From assembly GCF_034720595.1 (NCBI RefSeq), contig NZ_JAYESJ010000002.1, forward strand, positions 1-64,000: a stretch of DNA of 64,000 nucleotides. The letters run 5' to 3'. The notes beneath the pieces were generated by a model that did no database searches, was not told the DNA's origin, and worked only from the letters and a program-made list of their open reading frames with translations. Below are positions 45,797 to 54,141 of the stretch, one piece after another. Position 1 is the first letter of the stretch. Each line of letters starts with the position of its first letter. This DNA comes from Rhizobium sp. CC-YZS058. GTDB taxonomy: Bacteria; Pseudomonadota; Alphaproteobacteria; Rhizobiales; Rhizobiaceae. A program made the translations under genes and the position numbers.

Positions 45797-46723
45797 TTAG
45801 AATTCGAACAGGGTCTTGGCGTTCTCGACGAGGATCTTGCGGTAAAGCTCAGCGTCGCCAAGCCAACCAAACAGCCGATCGAGGTCGGCGCCGTCGTCGA
45901 TCTCGCGGAAAGGTTCGATCGCATTGACGTCGCGCGTGGCGCGCTCGCGGCCACCGCCGGTATGCGGCCAGTCCGACGCCCAGACGAGACGGTCGGGATT
46001 GGCCTCAACGAGAGCCTCGACGAACGGGCGAAGATCGTCCCCCGACGTCTCGGCGGCGACGCGATAGGGCGCCGACAACTTAACCCAGACATTGCCGTCG
46101 CGGATCATCTGAAGAAGGGCCTGAAAATCATCTCCACCGACACCTGCTCTGGTGTTCAGGGCAGCGAAGTGATCGAGGACGACATCGACGGCGATCTCCT
46201 CGATCAGCGGCCGAAGGCGTGCGCAGTCCGAAAGGTTCAGGAACAGCTGCACCTTCATCGAATGGGCGACCGCCCTGCCCGCGGTGCTGCGCAGCATATC
46301 GGCGGGCGATTTGCGTATCGTTCCAGGTGCCGCCTCGAAATTGACCCTGAGCGCCTTCACGCCGGCCCTGCCAAGGACGGCAATGGTCTCGTCGGTTTCG
46401 TTGTCCGGATCGACGACCGCCACGCCTCTGGCTGCATCGCCGAAATGCGCCAGGGCATCCACAAGGCAGGAATTGTCGGTTCCGTAAACGCTCGGCTGGA
46501 CGAGAACCACCCTCTCCGTGTCAATCGAATGCATGAAGGCGGCCAGGTCCTGGCAGGTCGCCCGCGCCGGGGTGTAAGCGCGGCCGGACGCATAAACGAA
46601 CCGCTCGGGGTCGAACACATGCACATGGCTGTCGCATGCCGATGGCATCGATACGGATGGCCCACGAAAGGCTTTATGGTGCGAAAAATCCAATCCCGGC
46701 TCCTCCAAAGCTGGGCAGACCAT
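45797..46723 (-). CDS. Amidohydrolase/lactonase (LigI-like TIM barrel)
   Basis: 308 residues. The metal motif DSHVHVFDP near residue 31, the VVLDHFAAL segment and the C-terminal WASDWPHTG match the 2-pyrone-4,6-dicarboxylate lactonase and related lactonase family. It probably opens a lactone of a carboxylic acid. It leads the minus-strand operon, divergent from the regulator at 46847. The start may be 46723 or the ATG at the SMPSACDSHVH segment near 46648. Confidence 0.88.
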   Translation of the reverse strand: MVCPALEEPGLDFSHHKAFRGPSVSMPSACDSHVHVFDPERFVYASGRAYTPARATCQDLAAFMHSIDTERVVLVQPSVYGTDNSCLVDALAHFGDAARGVAVVDPDNETDETIAVLGRAGVKALRVNFEAAPGTIRKSPADMLRSTAGRAVAHSMKVQLFLNLSDCARLRPLIEEIAVDVVLDHFAALNTRAGVGGDDFQALLQMIRDGNVWVKLSAPYRVAAETSGDDLRPFVEALVEANPDRLVWASDWPHTGGGRERATRDVNAIEPFREIDDGADLDRLFGWLGDAELYRKILVENAKTLFEF

Positions 46724-46733
46724 ACGCTGGTTT

Positions 46734-46759
46734 TGGTATTTTGCAATCTCAAAAAACCA
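46734..46759. promoter_or_regulatory. Island operator, copy B (26-bp dyad)
   Basis: Half-sites TGGTATTTTG and CAAAAAACCA with a 6-base centre, nine of ten pairs matching. It lies between the divergent amidohydrolase and GntR genes. It is the strongest site by symmetry for control of both. Confidence 0.7.
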
Positions 46760-46846
46760 TGATTTGACGCGATGGTGGTTTTATTCCGGCTCGAAATCTG
46801 CTTATGTGTCTGAACGGCAAGGAAAAACCGGAGCGACCGAGAACTC

Positions 46847-47725
46847 GTGAATTCAACGCCTTTGATCAATCATCTTGCGTCCAAGATCGTCGAATATGTG
46901 CGCGCGCAAGACGAGCCAAACGGCATGCGTCTGGTGGAGCGCAAGCTCGCCGAGCATTTGAAGGTGTCCCGGTCGCCAGTGCGTAGTGCACTGAAAATGC
47001 TTGAGGAACAGGGTCTGCTGAAAACGGCCGAAACCGGGGGCTTTTATGTCGACTGGGATGGTCGGACTGTTCCCGCGAGCCTGACGGATCCGCAGTCAGA
47101 CGACGACGACGAGGCCTATATGAAGATCGCCGGCGACCGGCTTTCCGGCGATCTTCCGGACAAGGTCACGGAGAGCGAGCTTGCACGGCGATACGGGTTG
47201 ACCAAAGCCCATCTCGGACGGGTTCTCAGGCGGATCGCGGGAGAAGGCTGGATCGATCGCCTTCCGGGTCACGGCTGGGAATTCCTGCCAATGCTCACCT
47301 CGATGCAGGCCTACAAGGACAGCTATCGCTTCCGCCTGACGATCGAGCCGGCGGCAATTCTCGAACCGACATTCGTCCTCAACCGCTCATCGCTTGAAGA
47401 TTGTCGCCAGCATCAGCAGCGCCTGATTGACGGCGAGATCTGGGACGTCTCCAACCCGGATCTGTTCGACATTAACAGCCGACTGCACGAAGCGATCATT
47501 GAATGCAGTCACAACCTGTTCTTCATCGAATCGTTGAAGCGGATCGATAGGCTGCGCCGGCTGATCGAATATCGTCAATCGCTCAATCGCAAATATGCGA
47601 TCGTCCGGTGTCGCGAACACGTACGCCTTGTCGATTTGCTACTGCAGGGGCGGATGGTCGAGGCGTCCGAGTTCATGACGAACCACCTCTCTTCCGTCAG
47701 CGTGATGAAAACCGTGGCCGATTAG
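46847..47725 (+). CDS. GntR/FCD regulator with two winged-helix domains (1)
   Basis: 292 residues with a GTG start. Residues 8-66 form a usual GntR winged helix (RKLAEHLKVSRSPVRSALKM then EEQGLLKT). Residues 98-150 look like a second one: DKVTESELARRYGLTKAHLG then IAGEGWIDRLPGHGWEF. The C-terminal FCD effector domain has D and His ligands in DINSRLHEAIIECSH and later REH and NHL. FCD proteins bind carboxylates through a metal. It is divergent from the amidohydrolase operon and convergent with the next regulator. Confidence 0.88.
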   Translation: MNSTPLINHLASKIVEYVRAQDEPNGMRLVERKLAEHLKVSRSPVRSALKMLEEQGLLKTAETGGFYVDWDGRTVPASLTDPQSDDDDEAYMKIAGDRLSGDLPDKVTESELARRYGLTKAHLGRVLRRIAGEGWIDRLPGHGWEFLPMLTSMQAYKDSYRFRLTIEPAAILEPTFVLNRSSLEDCRQHQQRLIDGEIWDVSNPDLFDINSRLHEAIIECSHNLFFIESLKRIDRLRRLIEYRQSLNRKYAIVRCREHVRLVDLLLQGRMVEASEFMTNHLSSVSVMKTVAD

Positions 47726-47731
47726 GTGGCG

Positions 47732-48661
47732 TCAGTGCTCTTGGTCTTCCTTTACCGGACGCGTCGCCCCGGCTTCCTTTGACCAAAGCAAGGGCGATTT
47801 CCTCGAGAGCGCCCCGCCGAGATGCCGTCTCATTGCATATGAGGCCTCCACAATTTCCCCCTTCTCAAGCAGGCTCAGGATTGCGAGGTGGTCCTGACAT
47901 TGGACCATCAGGCGATCGCGGTCGACGTTCGAGCGGTATTCGAGGAGGCGCCGCATCCGGTTCACCCGAACGAGCGAAATGTGAAAGAATGGATTGCCCG
48001 AGAGCTTGATCAGTTCCTCGTGAAATAACGAGCCATTGTGCAGCAGCCGTTCTGCCGGCAGACTGCTGATATCCGTTGCGAGCATCCGCTCCTGTATGCG
48101 CCTTTGTTCATCGATGATCTTGCGATCGAGCATGAATGTCGGCTCGAGCATGGCGGCCGGCTCGATGAGCATTCGAAAACGGTAGATCTGCTCGAAAGAT
48201 TCAGGTGTCTTTGCAACGGGCAGGAAACGCCAGCCATATCCCTGCTTCGGCTCCGCCCACCCTTCACGCGACGCCCGCATCAGGATGTCCGAAAGCTGCG
48301 TTTTCGTGAGGCCGTACCGCTCCCGCAGCAGCTGCTCGGTAACATCCGCCGGGATCCTGTCGGTCAGCCAATCTTCCGAGAGACGGTGGTAATCGCTCAT
48401 TGGCTCGGGAAGCGGATCGTCCGGGGCCTTGTCGGTTTCGACTGTAAGACCCGGCTTGACGAAAAACCCGCGATTGGGCTTCTGCTCCAGAAGGCCTTGG
48501 TCGTTCAAAATCTGCATTGCCTCTCGCACCGGCGAGCGCGAGACGCCGAACCTGTCCGCCAGCCCCTGCGTGCTGAGATGCTCCTCGGCGCGCAATTCGC
48601 CTGTTCGGATCAATTCGCCGATTTCCTTGGCGATGTTGGTGGTTAGCTGGCTTGTACGCAT
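47732..48661 (-). CDS. GntR/FCD regulator with two winged-helix domains (2)
   Basis: 309 residues, same layout as its neighbour: first winged helix TQGLADRFGVSRSPVREAMQ (residues 8-66), second TEQLLRERYGLTKTQLSDIL with REGWAEPKQGYGWRF (about 105-155), then FCD with LFHEELIKLSGNPFFH. The two proteins are paralogues of about the same length. It is convergent with the first (6 bases apart), and about 60 bases downstream of the binding-protein-like gene on the same strand. Confidence 0.88.
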   Translation of the reverse strand: MRTSQLTTNIAKEIGELIRTGELRAEEHLSTQGLADRFGVSRSPVREAMQILNDQGLLEQKPNRGFFVKPGLTVETDKAPDDPLPEPMSDYHRLSEDWLTDRIPADVTEQLLRERYGLTKTQLSDILMRASREGWAEPKQGYGWRFLPVAKTPESFEQIYRFRMLIEPAAMLEPTFMLDRKIIDEQRRIQERMLATDISSLPAERLLHNGSLFHEELIKLSGNPFFHISLVRVNRMRRLLEYRSNVDRDRLMVQCQDHLAILSLLEKGEIVEASYAMRRHLGGALSRKSPLLWSKEAGATRPVKEDQEH

Positions 48662-48721
48662 TCCAGGCTATGCTCTCGATTTACGTCCCTTTGAACGGTC
48701 ATACGTGAGTTTCCGCCGTTG

Positions 48722-49471
48722 TTAAACAGCACGCGGCGGCGCAACGTCCGCATGTGTCATACCGACTGCGTCGAATGCCGCACGAACTGTCCCGTCCCGC
48801 TTGAGTTCCTCGATCATCCGCGTTGCGGCAGCTAAAGCATGCGGCCGACCGCGTGGCACGACGATCGCCGTTCCCGCTTCGTGAAAATGACCCGCGACCG
48901 CATGAGTGCCGGCCACCTTTGCCACGACACTCAGGATCGACTCCTTGCCGAGCGCAAGCGCGTCGATTTCGCGGGCGGTGAACAAGCGCATGGCCTCGTC
49001 CAAAGACGCGATCGCTGTCAGTTTGGCGCGCTTGAGCGACCGCTCGGCGCTTCGAAAGGTTGCCGTACCGGCAACGCCGGCGACCCGGACACCGTCGTGA
49101 TCGACATCGGCGACGGTCTGAAAGGCGTCTGACCGCGTCAGGTATGTGCTGACGCCGAGATAGTAGTCCGGACCGACCGAAAGCTTCTCGCGCCGGTCGC
49201 TGTCGATTGGCACAAAGGAGAGCGTCCAAAGGTCGTCGTTGGCGTTTTGCACAATATCGCCCGAGCTTTCGAACTCGACCAGTCTTAAGGCAAGACCGGT
49301 GTTCCTGGCGATCGCTTCAGCAAGCGAAACCGTGACGCCGCGCGCCTTTCCCGTTGCAGGATCCCTGACGCACCAGACCGCTGAAGTCGCAGGTCCAACG
49401 GCGACCGCGACCTTCAATTCACCGTCGCGAGCAAGCTCCGCCGCTTCTTGTTTGGATAGGCTGAAAACCAT
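48722..49471 (-). CDS. Family-3 solute-binding-like protein without a signal peptide
   Basis: 249 residues starting MVFSLSKQEAAELARDGELK. The fold is that of polar amino-acid-type binding proteins (VAVAVGPATSAVWCVRDPAT, GVTVSLAEAIARNTGLALRL, VGPDYYLGVSTYLTRSDAF), but there is no signal sequence. It may therefore work in the cytoplasm, as an enzyme (cyclohexadienyl-dehydratase-like) or sensor. An island operator lies just upstream, shared with the methyltransferase. Confidence 0.78.
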   Translation of the reverse strand: MVFSLSKQEAAELARDGELKVAVAVGPATSAVWCVRDPATGKARGVTVSLAEAIARNTGLALRLVEFESSGDIVQNANDDLWTLSFVPIDSDRREKLSVGPDYYLGVSTYLTRSDAFQTVADVDHDGVRVAGVAGTATFRSAERSLKRAKLTAIASLDEAMRLFTAREIDALALGKESILSVVAKVAGTHAVAGHFHEAGTAIVVPRGRPHALAAATRMIEELKRDGTVRAAFDAVGMTHADVAPPRAV

Positions 49472-49500
49472 GATGCACCTCAAAAAACACGTTCAATTTA

Positions 49501-49526
49501 TTGCATTTTGAGATATTCAAATGCAA
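49501..49526. promoter_or_regulatory. Island operator, copy C (26-bp dyad)
   Basis: Half-sites TTGCATTT and AAATGCAA are perfectly symmetrical around a 10-base centre. It lies between the divergent binding-protein-like gene and the methyltransferase gene. Confidence 0.7.
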
Positions 49527-49554
49527 TACGGAAAAACCATTCGGGAGAGTTTCC

Positions 49555-50328
49555 ATGTTGGATGCATGGTCGCCAGCACAATATCTCAAATTCGAAGACC
49601 ACCGGACGCGACCCGCCATCGATCTCTTGGCCCGGGTCGGCAATGAACATCCAACCAATGTCACCGACCTTGGCTGCGGCCCCGGGAACTCCACGGAGCT
49701 TCTTGTCGCCCGCTATGGATCCGGCCCTGTCACCGGGATGGACACGTCTGTAAACATGATCGAAGCTGCAAAGAAGCGGCTTCCCGATTGTATTTTTTAT
49801 GAGGCGGACGCAGCGACCTGGTCACCTGCCAAACCGCAGGACGTCATCTTTGCCAATGCGGTCCTGCAGTGGCTACCCGACCACGAGGCACTGTTCGTTC
49901 GTCTCGCGCGCCACCTGAAACCCGGTGGAACCCTTGCGGTTCAAATGCCCGACAACCTCGACGAGCCGTCGCATGTAAGCATGAGAATGGCAGCCGCCGA
50001 CCCGCGATGGGCAGAGAAGCTCGCCAAGGCTCATGGCGAACGCACCACGATCCTCCCCGCCAATCAATACTGGTCGATCCTCAAGTCGCAGTCGAGCCAT
50101 GTCGACATCTGGCGCACCACCTACCATCACCCTTTGCGGGGACTGAACGGTATCGTCGAATGGTTCAAGAGCACGGGCCTGTTACCCTATCTCAGCCGCT
50201 TGAATGCAGATGAGCAGATCGCGTACCTGGAGCGCTACGAGGAGTTGCTGAGGGAGCATTACCCCGTGCTTTCCGATGGCACGGTCATTCTGGCTTTCCC
50301 GCGAATTTTCCTGATAGCGGTTCGGTAG
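49555..50328 (+). CDS. tam: Trans-aconitate 2-methyltransferase
   Basis: 257 residues starting MLDAWSPAQYLKFEDHRTRP, with GGGAGAG upstream. The SAM-binding motif is VTDLGCGPGNST, followed by VTGMDTSVNMIEAAKKRLP and FANAVLQWLPDHE, all typical of Tam. The enzyme methylates trans-aconitate, a side product and inhibitor of aconitase. Its presence beside an island holding aconitase and a tricarboxylate-type transporter is therefore meaningful. Shares the operator at 49501. Confidence 0.9.
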   Translation: MLDAWSPAQYLKFEDHRTRPAIDLLARVGNEHPTNVTDLGCGPGNSTELLVARYGSGPVTGMDTSVNMIEAAKKRLPDCIFYEADAATWSPAKPQDVIFANAVLQWLPDHEALFVRLARHLKPGGTLAVQMPDNLDEPSHVSMRMAAADPRWAEKLAKAHGERTTILPANQYWSILKSQSSHVDIWRTTYHHPLRGLNGIVEWFKSTGLLPYLSRLNADEQIAYLERYEELLREHYPVLSDGTVILAFPRIFLIAVR

Positions 50329-50333
50329 TTCGC

Positions 50334-50365
50334 GCGCGCAAGAAAGTCCATCTATCCTTGCGCGC
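50334..50365. terminator. Hairpin between convergent tam and chemoreceptor genes
   Basis: GCGCGCAAG (50334-50342) pairs perfectly with CTTGCGCGC (50357-50365). A terminator is expected here. No long T-run is present. Confidence 0.55.
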
Positions 50366-50440
50366 ACCAATCCCCGCAGGGACGTCAAACGTCGATCGCT
50401 TCGCCCGCCCTTCGACGGCGACATCGCTCCCTGGTCGATG

Positions 50441-52273
50441 CTATGCCGCCCTGGCCGAATAGAGCAGAGCGTGCCGCTCGGACGTTTCCGATAGCTGGAA
50501 TTGCGCCAGAAGACCGGTCAGCGTCTGGATGTCGCCAGACAACGCGTGGCTCGCCGCCGTCGACTCTTCCACCATGGCGGCGTTGCGCTGGGTTGTCTGG
50601 TCGATGGTCGTGACAGCGCCATTGATTTCCTGCAAGCCGACAAGCTGCTCTCTCGCCGATGTCGCGATCGCACGGACCCGACCGCTGATATCCTCGACGC
50701 GTGCGACGATCGCCTGAAGCGTATCACCAGTTTCGCCGACCAGCGAAACGCCAGAGCGAACCTGCTCGCCGGAGGTGGTGATGAGCGCCTTGATCTCGCG
50801 GGCAGCCTGCGCGGAGCGCTGGGCAAGTTCACGAACCTCCTGGGCGACGACAGCAAATCCCTTTCCGGCCTCGCCCGCTCTTGCGGCCTCCACGCCGGCA
50901 TTGAGCGCCAGCAGATTGGTCTGAAAGGCGATTTCGTCAATGACGCCGATAATGCTGCCAATCTCGACTGACGAGGTTTCGATCGCCTTCATCGCGCCCA
51001 CCGTTCGCTGGACGATCGATCCCGAAGCCTGAGCCGATTCCCGCGCCTGCCGGACCAGCGCCTCTGCTTCTTCGGCTCTCGTCGTCGCGTCGCGTGTCGC
51101 TGTTGTAATCTCTTCAAGCGCAGCCGCCGTTTCTTCGACCGACGCCGCCTGTTGCTCGGTGCGATGAGCCAATTCGTCTGCGGCGCCGCGAATTTCCATG
51201 GCACTCGCCTCAATGGAACGGGCATTGATCCCGACGGCTCTCAACGTCCCCTCAAGCTTGTCAGCCGCCGAATTGAAATCCAACCGGACACGGTCGAGGC
51301 TTCCACTGAATGGCGTCTCGATCCGCTTGGAAACGTCACCATCGGCAAGTCTTGCGAGCGCATCAGCCAATGCCGATACCGCTTCCTCGACGTCTCGGGC
51401 ATGAGCGGCCTTTTCGGCGTCCTGCACGCGACGGTTCGTTTCGAACAGTTCGTCTTTTTGACGCGCGGTGGCCTCAAGTGCTTCGCGCTGGCGGGCATTT
51501 TCCTGGAAAACCTTGACGCTGGTTGCCATGCTGCCAATTTCGTCGCGGCGCGCCGTCTCGTTGATCGAAACCTCGAGATCACCTTCGGCCAACCGCATCA
51601 TTTTCTGGCGCAGGCGATCAATCGGGGACAGGATTGCAACAGAGGCAAGCACCATTGAGGCGACGATCGCGGCGATGATCGCGCCGGCCAGCACCGCACC
51701 GCTTCCGACGATCGACCCGATGTTTTGTGCGGAAAGGTCAGCCACTCCAGTCGAGACCTGAGCTTCCATCTCCTCGTTCCACTGACGCAACTTAGTGGAT
51801 AGCTCATCGATTTTCGGATCAGCGGCATTCAAGACAGCCAAGGCGTTGAGGTCGCGATTGCCTTTCGCCGCGACCATGGCCTTGTCGAGCAGAACCTTGA
51901 TCTGAATGGCGTCAGCAACAAAGCCGTCAATTGCGGCTTTACCGGCCGGATAGACCTTCGCAGCGTCGGCAAACCGGTCAAACATGCGCGTTGCGTTCTT
52001 GTCGTAGCTTTCCGCCACGTCGGCGAAATCCGGTTCGTCGGGGGCGTAGGCCGTAAGCTGGTAGGCGCGGTAGGCCACGGATTGAAGATGCCGCGTTGCA
52101 GCGACGACATCCGTGCTTGCCTTTGAGGCTGAGCCGATAAATTGCCTGTACTCCTCGTCGGCCGCCGCGAACTTCCACGACGTATAAGCGAGGCTTACGC
52201 CGGCCAGCGCGCTGACCAGAAGGATCATCGTCAAAATTTTCATGCGAATGCTGATGTTATGCGCGAATGACAC
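50441..52273 (-). CDS. Methyl-accepting chemotaxis protein
   Basis: 610 residues. Membrane span 1 is at about 12-32, the periplasmic four-helix sensor at about 33-185, span 2 at about 186-215, and HAMP follows ([20 protein letters not shown]). The signalling hairpin tip is [20 protein letters not shown] with [19 protein letters not shown]. There is no C-terminal pentapeptide for CheR/CheB. An island-type operator lies upstream, suggesting that taxis towards the catabolised compound is co-regulated. Confidence 0.95.
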   Translation of the reverse strand: MSFAHNISIRMKILTMILLVSALAGVSLAYTSWKFAAADEEYRQFIGSASKASTDVVAATRHLQSVAYRAYQLTAYAPDEPDFADVAESYDKNATRMFDRFADAAKVYPAGKAAIDGFVADAIQIKVLLDKAMVAAKGNRDLNALAVLNAADPKIDELSTKLRQWNEEMEAQVSTGVADLSAQNIGSIVGSGAVLAGAIIAAIVASMVLASVAILSPIDRLRQKMMRLAEGDLEVSINETARRDEIGSMATSVKVFQENARQREALEATARQKDELFETNRRVQDAEKAAHARDVEEAVSALADALARLADGDVSKRIETPFSGSLDRVRLDFNSAADKLEGTLRAVGINARSIEASAMEIRGAADELAHRTEQQAASVEETAAALEEITTATRDATTRAEEAEALVRQARESAQASGSIVQRTVGAMKAIETSSVEIGSIIGVIDEIAFQTNLLALNAGVEAARAGEAGKGFAVVAQEVRELAQRSAQAAREIKALITTSGEQVRSGVSLVGETGDTLQAIVARVEDISGRVRAIATSAREQLVGLQEINGAVTTIDQTTQRNAAMVEESTAASHALSGDIQTLTGLLAQFQLSETSERHALLYSARAA

Positions 52274-52607
52274 GATGCCGGACCCCTCAAAAAGTGTTAT
52301 TGCAATTATTGGCTTTATTTAGTTAAAAAACCAATACACTTAGTCATGGGTCCGAAAGAGGTCTTCGCGCGGCCTTCTCTCCGCAGAATTGAGCGTAGCA
52401 ACCGTCGTCGTTCCACCGAGCTGCGTGTGTTCAGCGGTTCTATTGCGTTATGCGCGAGCCGAATTTCAGCCGCATAGCAGGGGAAAATCGCCTCATTGCC
52501 ATTGTCTCAATATTTTCGACACAAAAATTGAGACACATTCATTCAGCTGTCAAAGAAGCTCGATATCTGGTTGCTCGCGCTCTCGGATGACCATGGATGT
52601 CTGTCGC
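52274..52607. other. Chemoreceptor promoter region up to the IS6 element
   Basis: About 330 bases without a gene. The part near 52309-52334 holds the operator. The rest, up to the IS6 left end, shows no gene or repeat I recognise. Confidence 0.45.
52309..52334. promoter_or_regulatory. Island operator, copy D (26-bp dyad)
   Basis: Half-sites TTGGCTTT and AAAACCAA around the same spacing, 35 bases before the chemoreceptor start; one internal mismatch in the first eight pairs. Confidence 0.6.
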
Positions 52608-53414
52608 GGGTGATGTCACGTTATTGGCGGCTTAATGGTTGATGGCTATCGGTCTGTGATGAGTTCATTGATCGTCAGCTACAAGAACCACCGTTTCCCG
52701 CCGCAGATCATCGCCCACGCGGTGTGGCTGTATTTCCGGTTTCCGTTGAGCCTGAGACTGGTCGAGGAAATGCTGCTGGAGCGTGGCATCATCGTGTCCT
52801 ATGAAACGATCCGGCGATGGGGCCGCAAGTTCGGGCCGGCCTATGCCAAACGACTGCGCAGAAAGAAGCCGTCACGAAAGGATGTCTGGCATCTGGACGA
52901 GGTGGTCATCTCCATCGGTGGCCAGAAGCATTGGCTTTGGCGAGCAGTCGACCAAGACGGGTACGTTCTCGATGAAATCGTTCAGGCTCGTCGTGACACG
53001 AAGGCGGCCAAGCGATTGCTGGTCAGGCTGCTGAAGAAGCAAGGCCTCACGCCGAAGCGAATCGTCACCGACAAACTGCGCTCGTATGGAGCGGCGAAGC
53101 GGGAGGTGATGCCGAGCATCGAGCACCGATCGCACAAGGGACTGAACAATCGGGCGGAAAATTCACATCTGCCGCTGCGAAAACGAGAGCGGGTGATGCA
53201 GGGTTTCCGATCCGCGGCCGGCTTGCAGCGATTCATATCAGTGTTTTCAGCGCTCAGAAATCTCTTCGTCCCGCAATCACAGAAGCGGTCTGCCCTCAGC
53301 ACCCAAATTCACCGGATGCGGGCAATGGCCCAGTGGAAGGCTATAACCGGCACGGCCGCCTGACCCGATGGAAAGTGTTTAATCACGCTTCAGTCAAACA
53401 ACGTGACAATACCC
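52608..53414 (+). mobile_element. IS6-family insertion sequence
   Basis: About 807 bases. The ends share an imperfect inverted repeat, GGGTGATGTCACGTTATT on the left against GGGTATTGTCACGTTGTT on the right, 15 of 18 bases. One transposase gene fills it. No 8-base target duplication is seen, so one flank may have been lost or swapped by later recombination, which is common for this family. The right flank cuts a tyrosine-recombinase gene. Confidence 0.85.
52635..53363 (+). CDS. IS6-family transposase
   Basis: 242 residues, usual for the family. The DDE residues are seen in DVWHLDEVVI, RIVTDKLRSYG and NNRAENSHLPLRKRER. The N-terminus has a zinc-less helical DNA-binding part (LSLRLVEEMLLERGIIVSYE). 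Complete frame. Start may be the ATG at 52635 or at 52659. Confidence 0.94.
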   Translation: MVDGYRSVMSSLIVSYKNHRFPPQIIAHAVWLYFRFPLSLRLVEEMLLERGIIVSYETIRRWGRKFGPAYAKRLRRKKPSRKDVWHLDEVVISIGGQKHWLWRAVDQDGYVLDEIVQARRDTKAAKRLLVRLLKKQGLTPKRIVTDKLRSYGAAKREVMPSIEHRSHKGLNNRAENSHLPLRKRERVMQGFRSAAGLQRFISVFSALRNLFVPQSQKRSALSTQIHRMRAMAQWKAITGTAA

Positions 53415-53513
53415 CAAAAACAGCTCGGTCATGCATCGGCAGAGATGACACGCAGATATCAGCGCCGGCGGGATCGCTTCCGCGTGAATCTGACTAAGGC
53501 ATCAGGGCTTTAG
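53415..53513 (+). pseudogene. Tyrosine recombinase, C-terminal remnant
   Basis: Immediately right of the IS6 end, a frame reads QLGHASAEMTRRYQRRRDRF then RVNLTKASGL and a TAG at 53511. LGHAS with a following TRRY is the His and nucleophilic Tyr region of XerC/D-type recombinases. All earlier parts, including the first catalytic Arg, are missing. The gene was cut by the IS6 element or by a rearrangement at it. Confidence 0.75.
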
Positions 53514-53700
53514 TTGGCCCCTCCCCTACTCCGCAGTGAAATCGTAAGAGGAGATTTCGGCGTCGGATTTCTCGCTTAGCTCTTAAATTGAAATCGGGAG
53601 CTAAAAGCCACACCTGCTTCGGATATGGGCTTGAGCAGGCTCTGGATGGGCAATTTTTCTAGATCGTAAGACATTGTAATCATGGTAAATGATTTGCTAA

Positions 53701-53729
53701 AGGAACTCTATCGATAAGTTAGAGTTCCT
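53701..53729. repeat. Perfect dyad 1 (10-bp arms)
   Basis: AGGAACTCTA (53701-53710) and TAGAGTTCCT (53720-53729) with the 9-base loop TCGATAAGT. The loop shares TCGATAA with dyad 2. Could be a recombinase site or hairpin. Confidence 0.6.
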
Positions 53730-53755
53730 CACTGGATATGCTTGCTGGTGGGATT

Positions 53756-53792
53756 ATCTACCATCGATAACAATCGTTTATCGATGGTAGAT
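53756..53792. repeat. Perfect dyad 2 (15-bp arms)
   Basis: ATCTACCATCGATAA (53756-53770) and its inverse complement (53778-53792), with a 7-base centre CAATCGT. Two 15-base arms around 7 bases resembles the core of a tyrosine-recombinase crossover site. Confidence 0.65.
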
Positions 53793-53853
53793 TGACAGAG
53801 GCCGCGAATCCACCGAATCTGGGCCAAATCCCGCTCCGCAAAGGCCTTTTCCC

Positions 53854-54141
53854 ATGGAAGATCGCGTCCGTTTCGCCCTTGAAAAGCTGCTGAACATTGC
53901 AAACGGCGACACCGGCCAGGGCCGACGCGTCGCCAATTTTGTTCTCGCCTGGTGGAACGCAGACGAGCATGGCGGCTTCGATCTGACCGATCTCGCCAAT
54001 GTCGATCGCGAGGTCGCCGAGGATATGGCGACCATCTTCACCTGGCTGGCACGCGAAGAGGACCTTCACTATCCCGATGACTATCGCAGCGAGGTCGAGC
54101 AGATTATCGCGCGCTGGCGGCCACAGGCCGAGACCGCCTGA
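53854..54141 (+). CDS. DUF7673-like protein, 95 residues
   Basis: Reads VRFALEKLLNIANGDTGQGR, then RVANFVLAWWNADEHGGFDL and TDLANVDREVAEDM. This pattern, with a conserved AWWNA-GGFDLTDL core, I associate with a small rhizobial family found beside recombinases (DUF7673, from memory). Its stop overlaps the recombinase start by one base, so the two are translationally coupled. Function unknown. Confidence 0.8.
   Translation: MEDRVRFALEKLLNIANGDTGQGRRVANFVLAWWNADEHGGFDLTDLANVDREVAEDMATIFTWLAREEDLHYPDDYRSEVEQIIARWRPQAETA

Larger units (their letters stand above)
53514..53853. other. Dyad-rich gene-free region beside the recombinase genes
   Basis: About 340 bases with no gene. It contains two perfect dyads (53701-53729 and 53756-53792), described separately, sharing the core TATCGATAA or its near variant. 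It may be a recombination or regulatory site for the adjacent recombinase. Confidence 0.45.

Noticed and set aside
52600..53422. 8-base target duplication around the IS6 element
   Set aside because: TCTGTCGC on the left and CAAAAACA on the right do not match.
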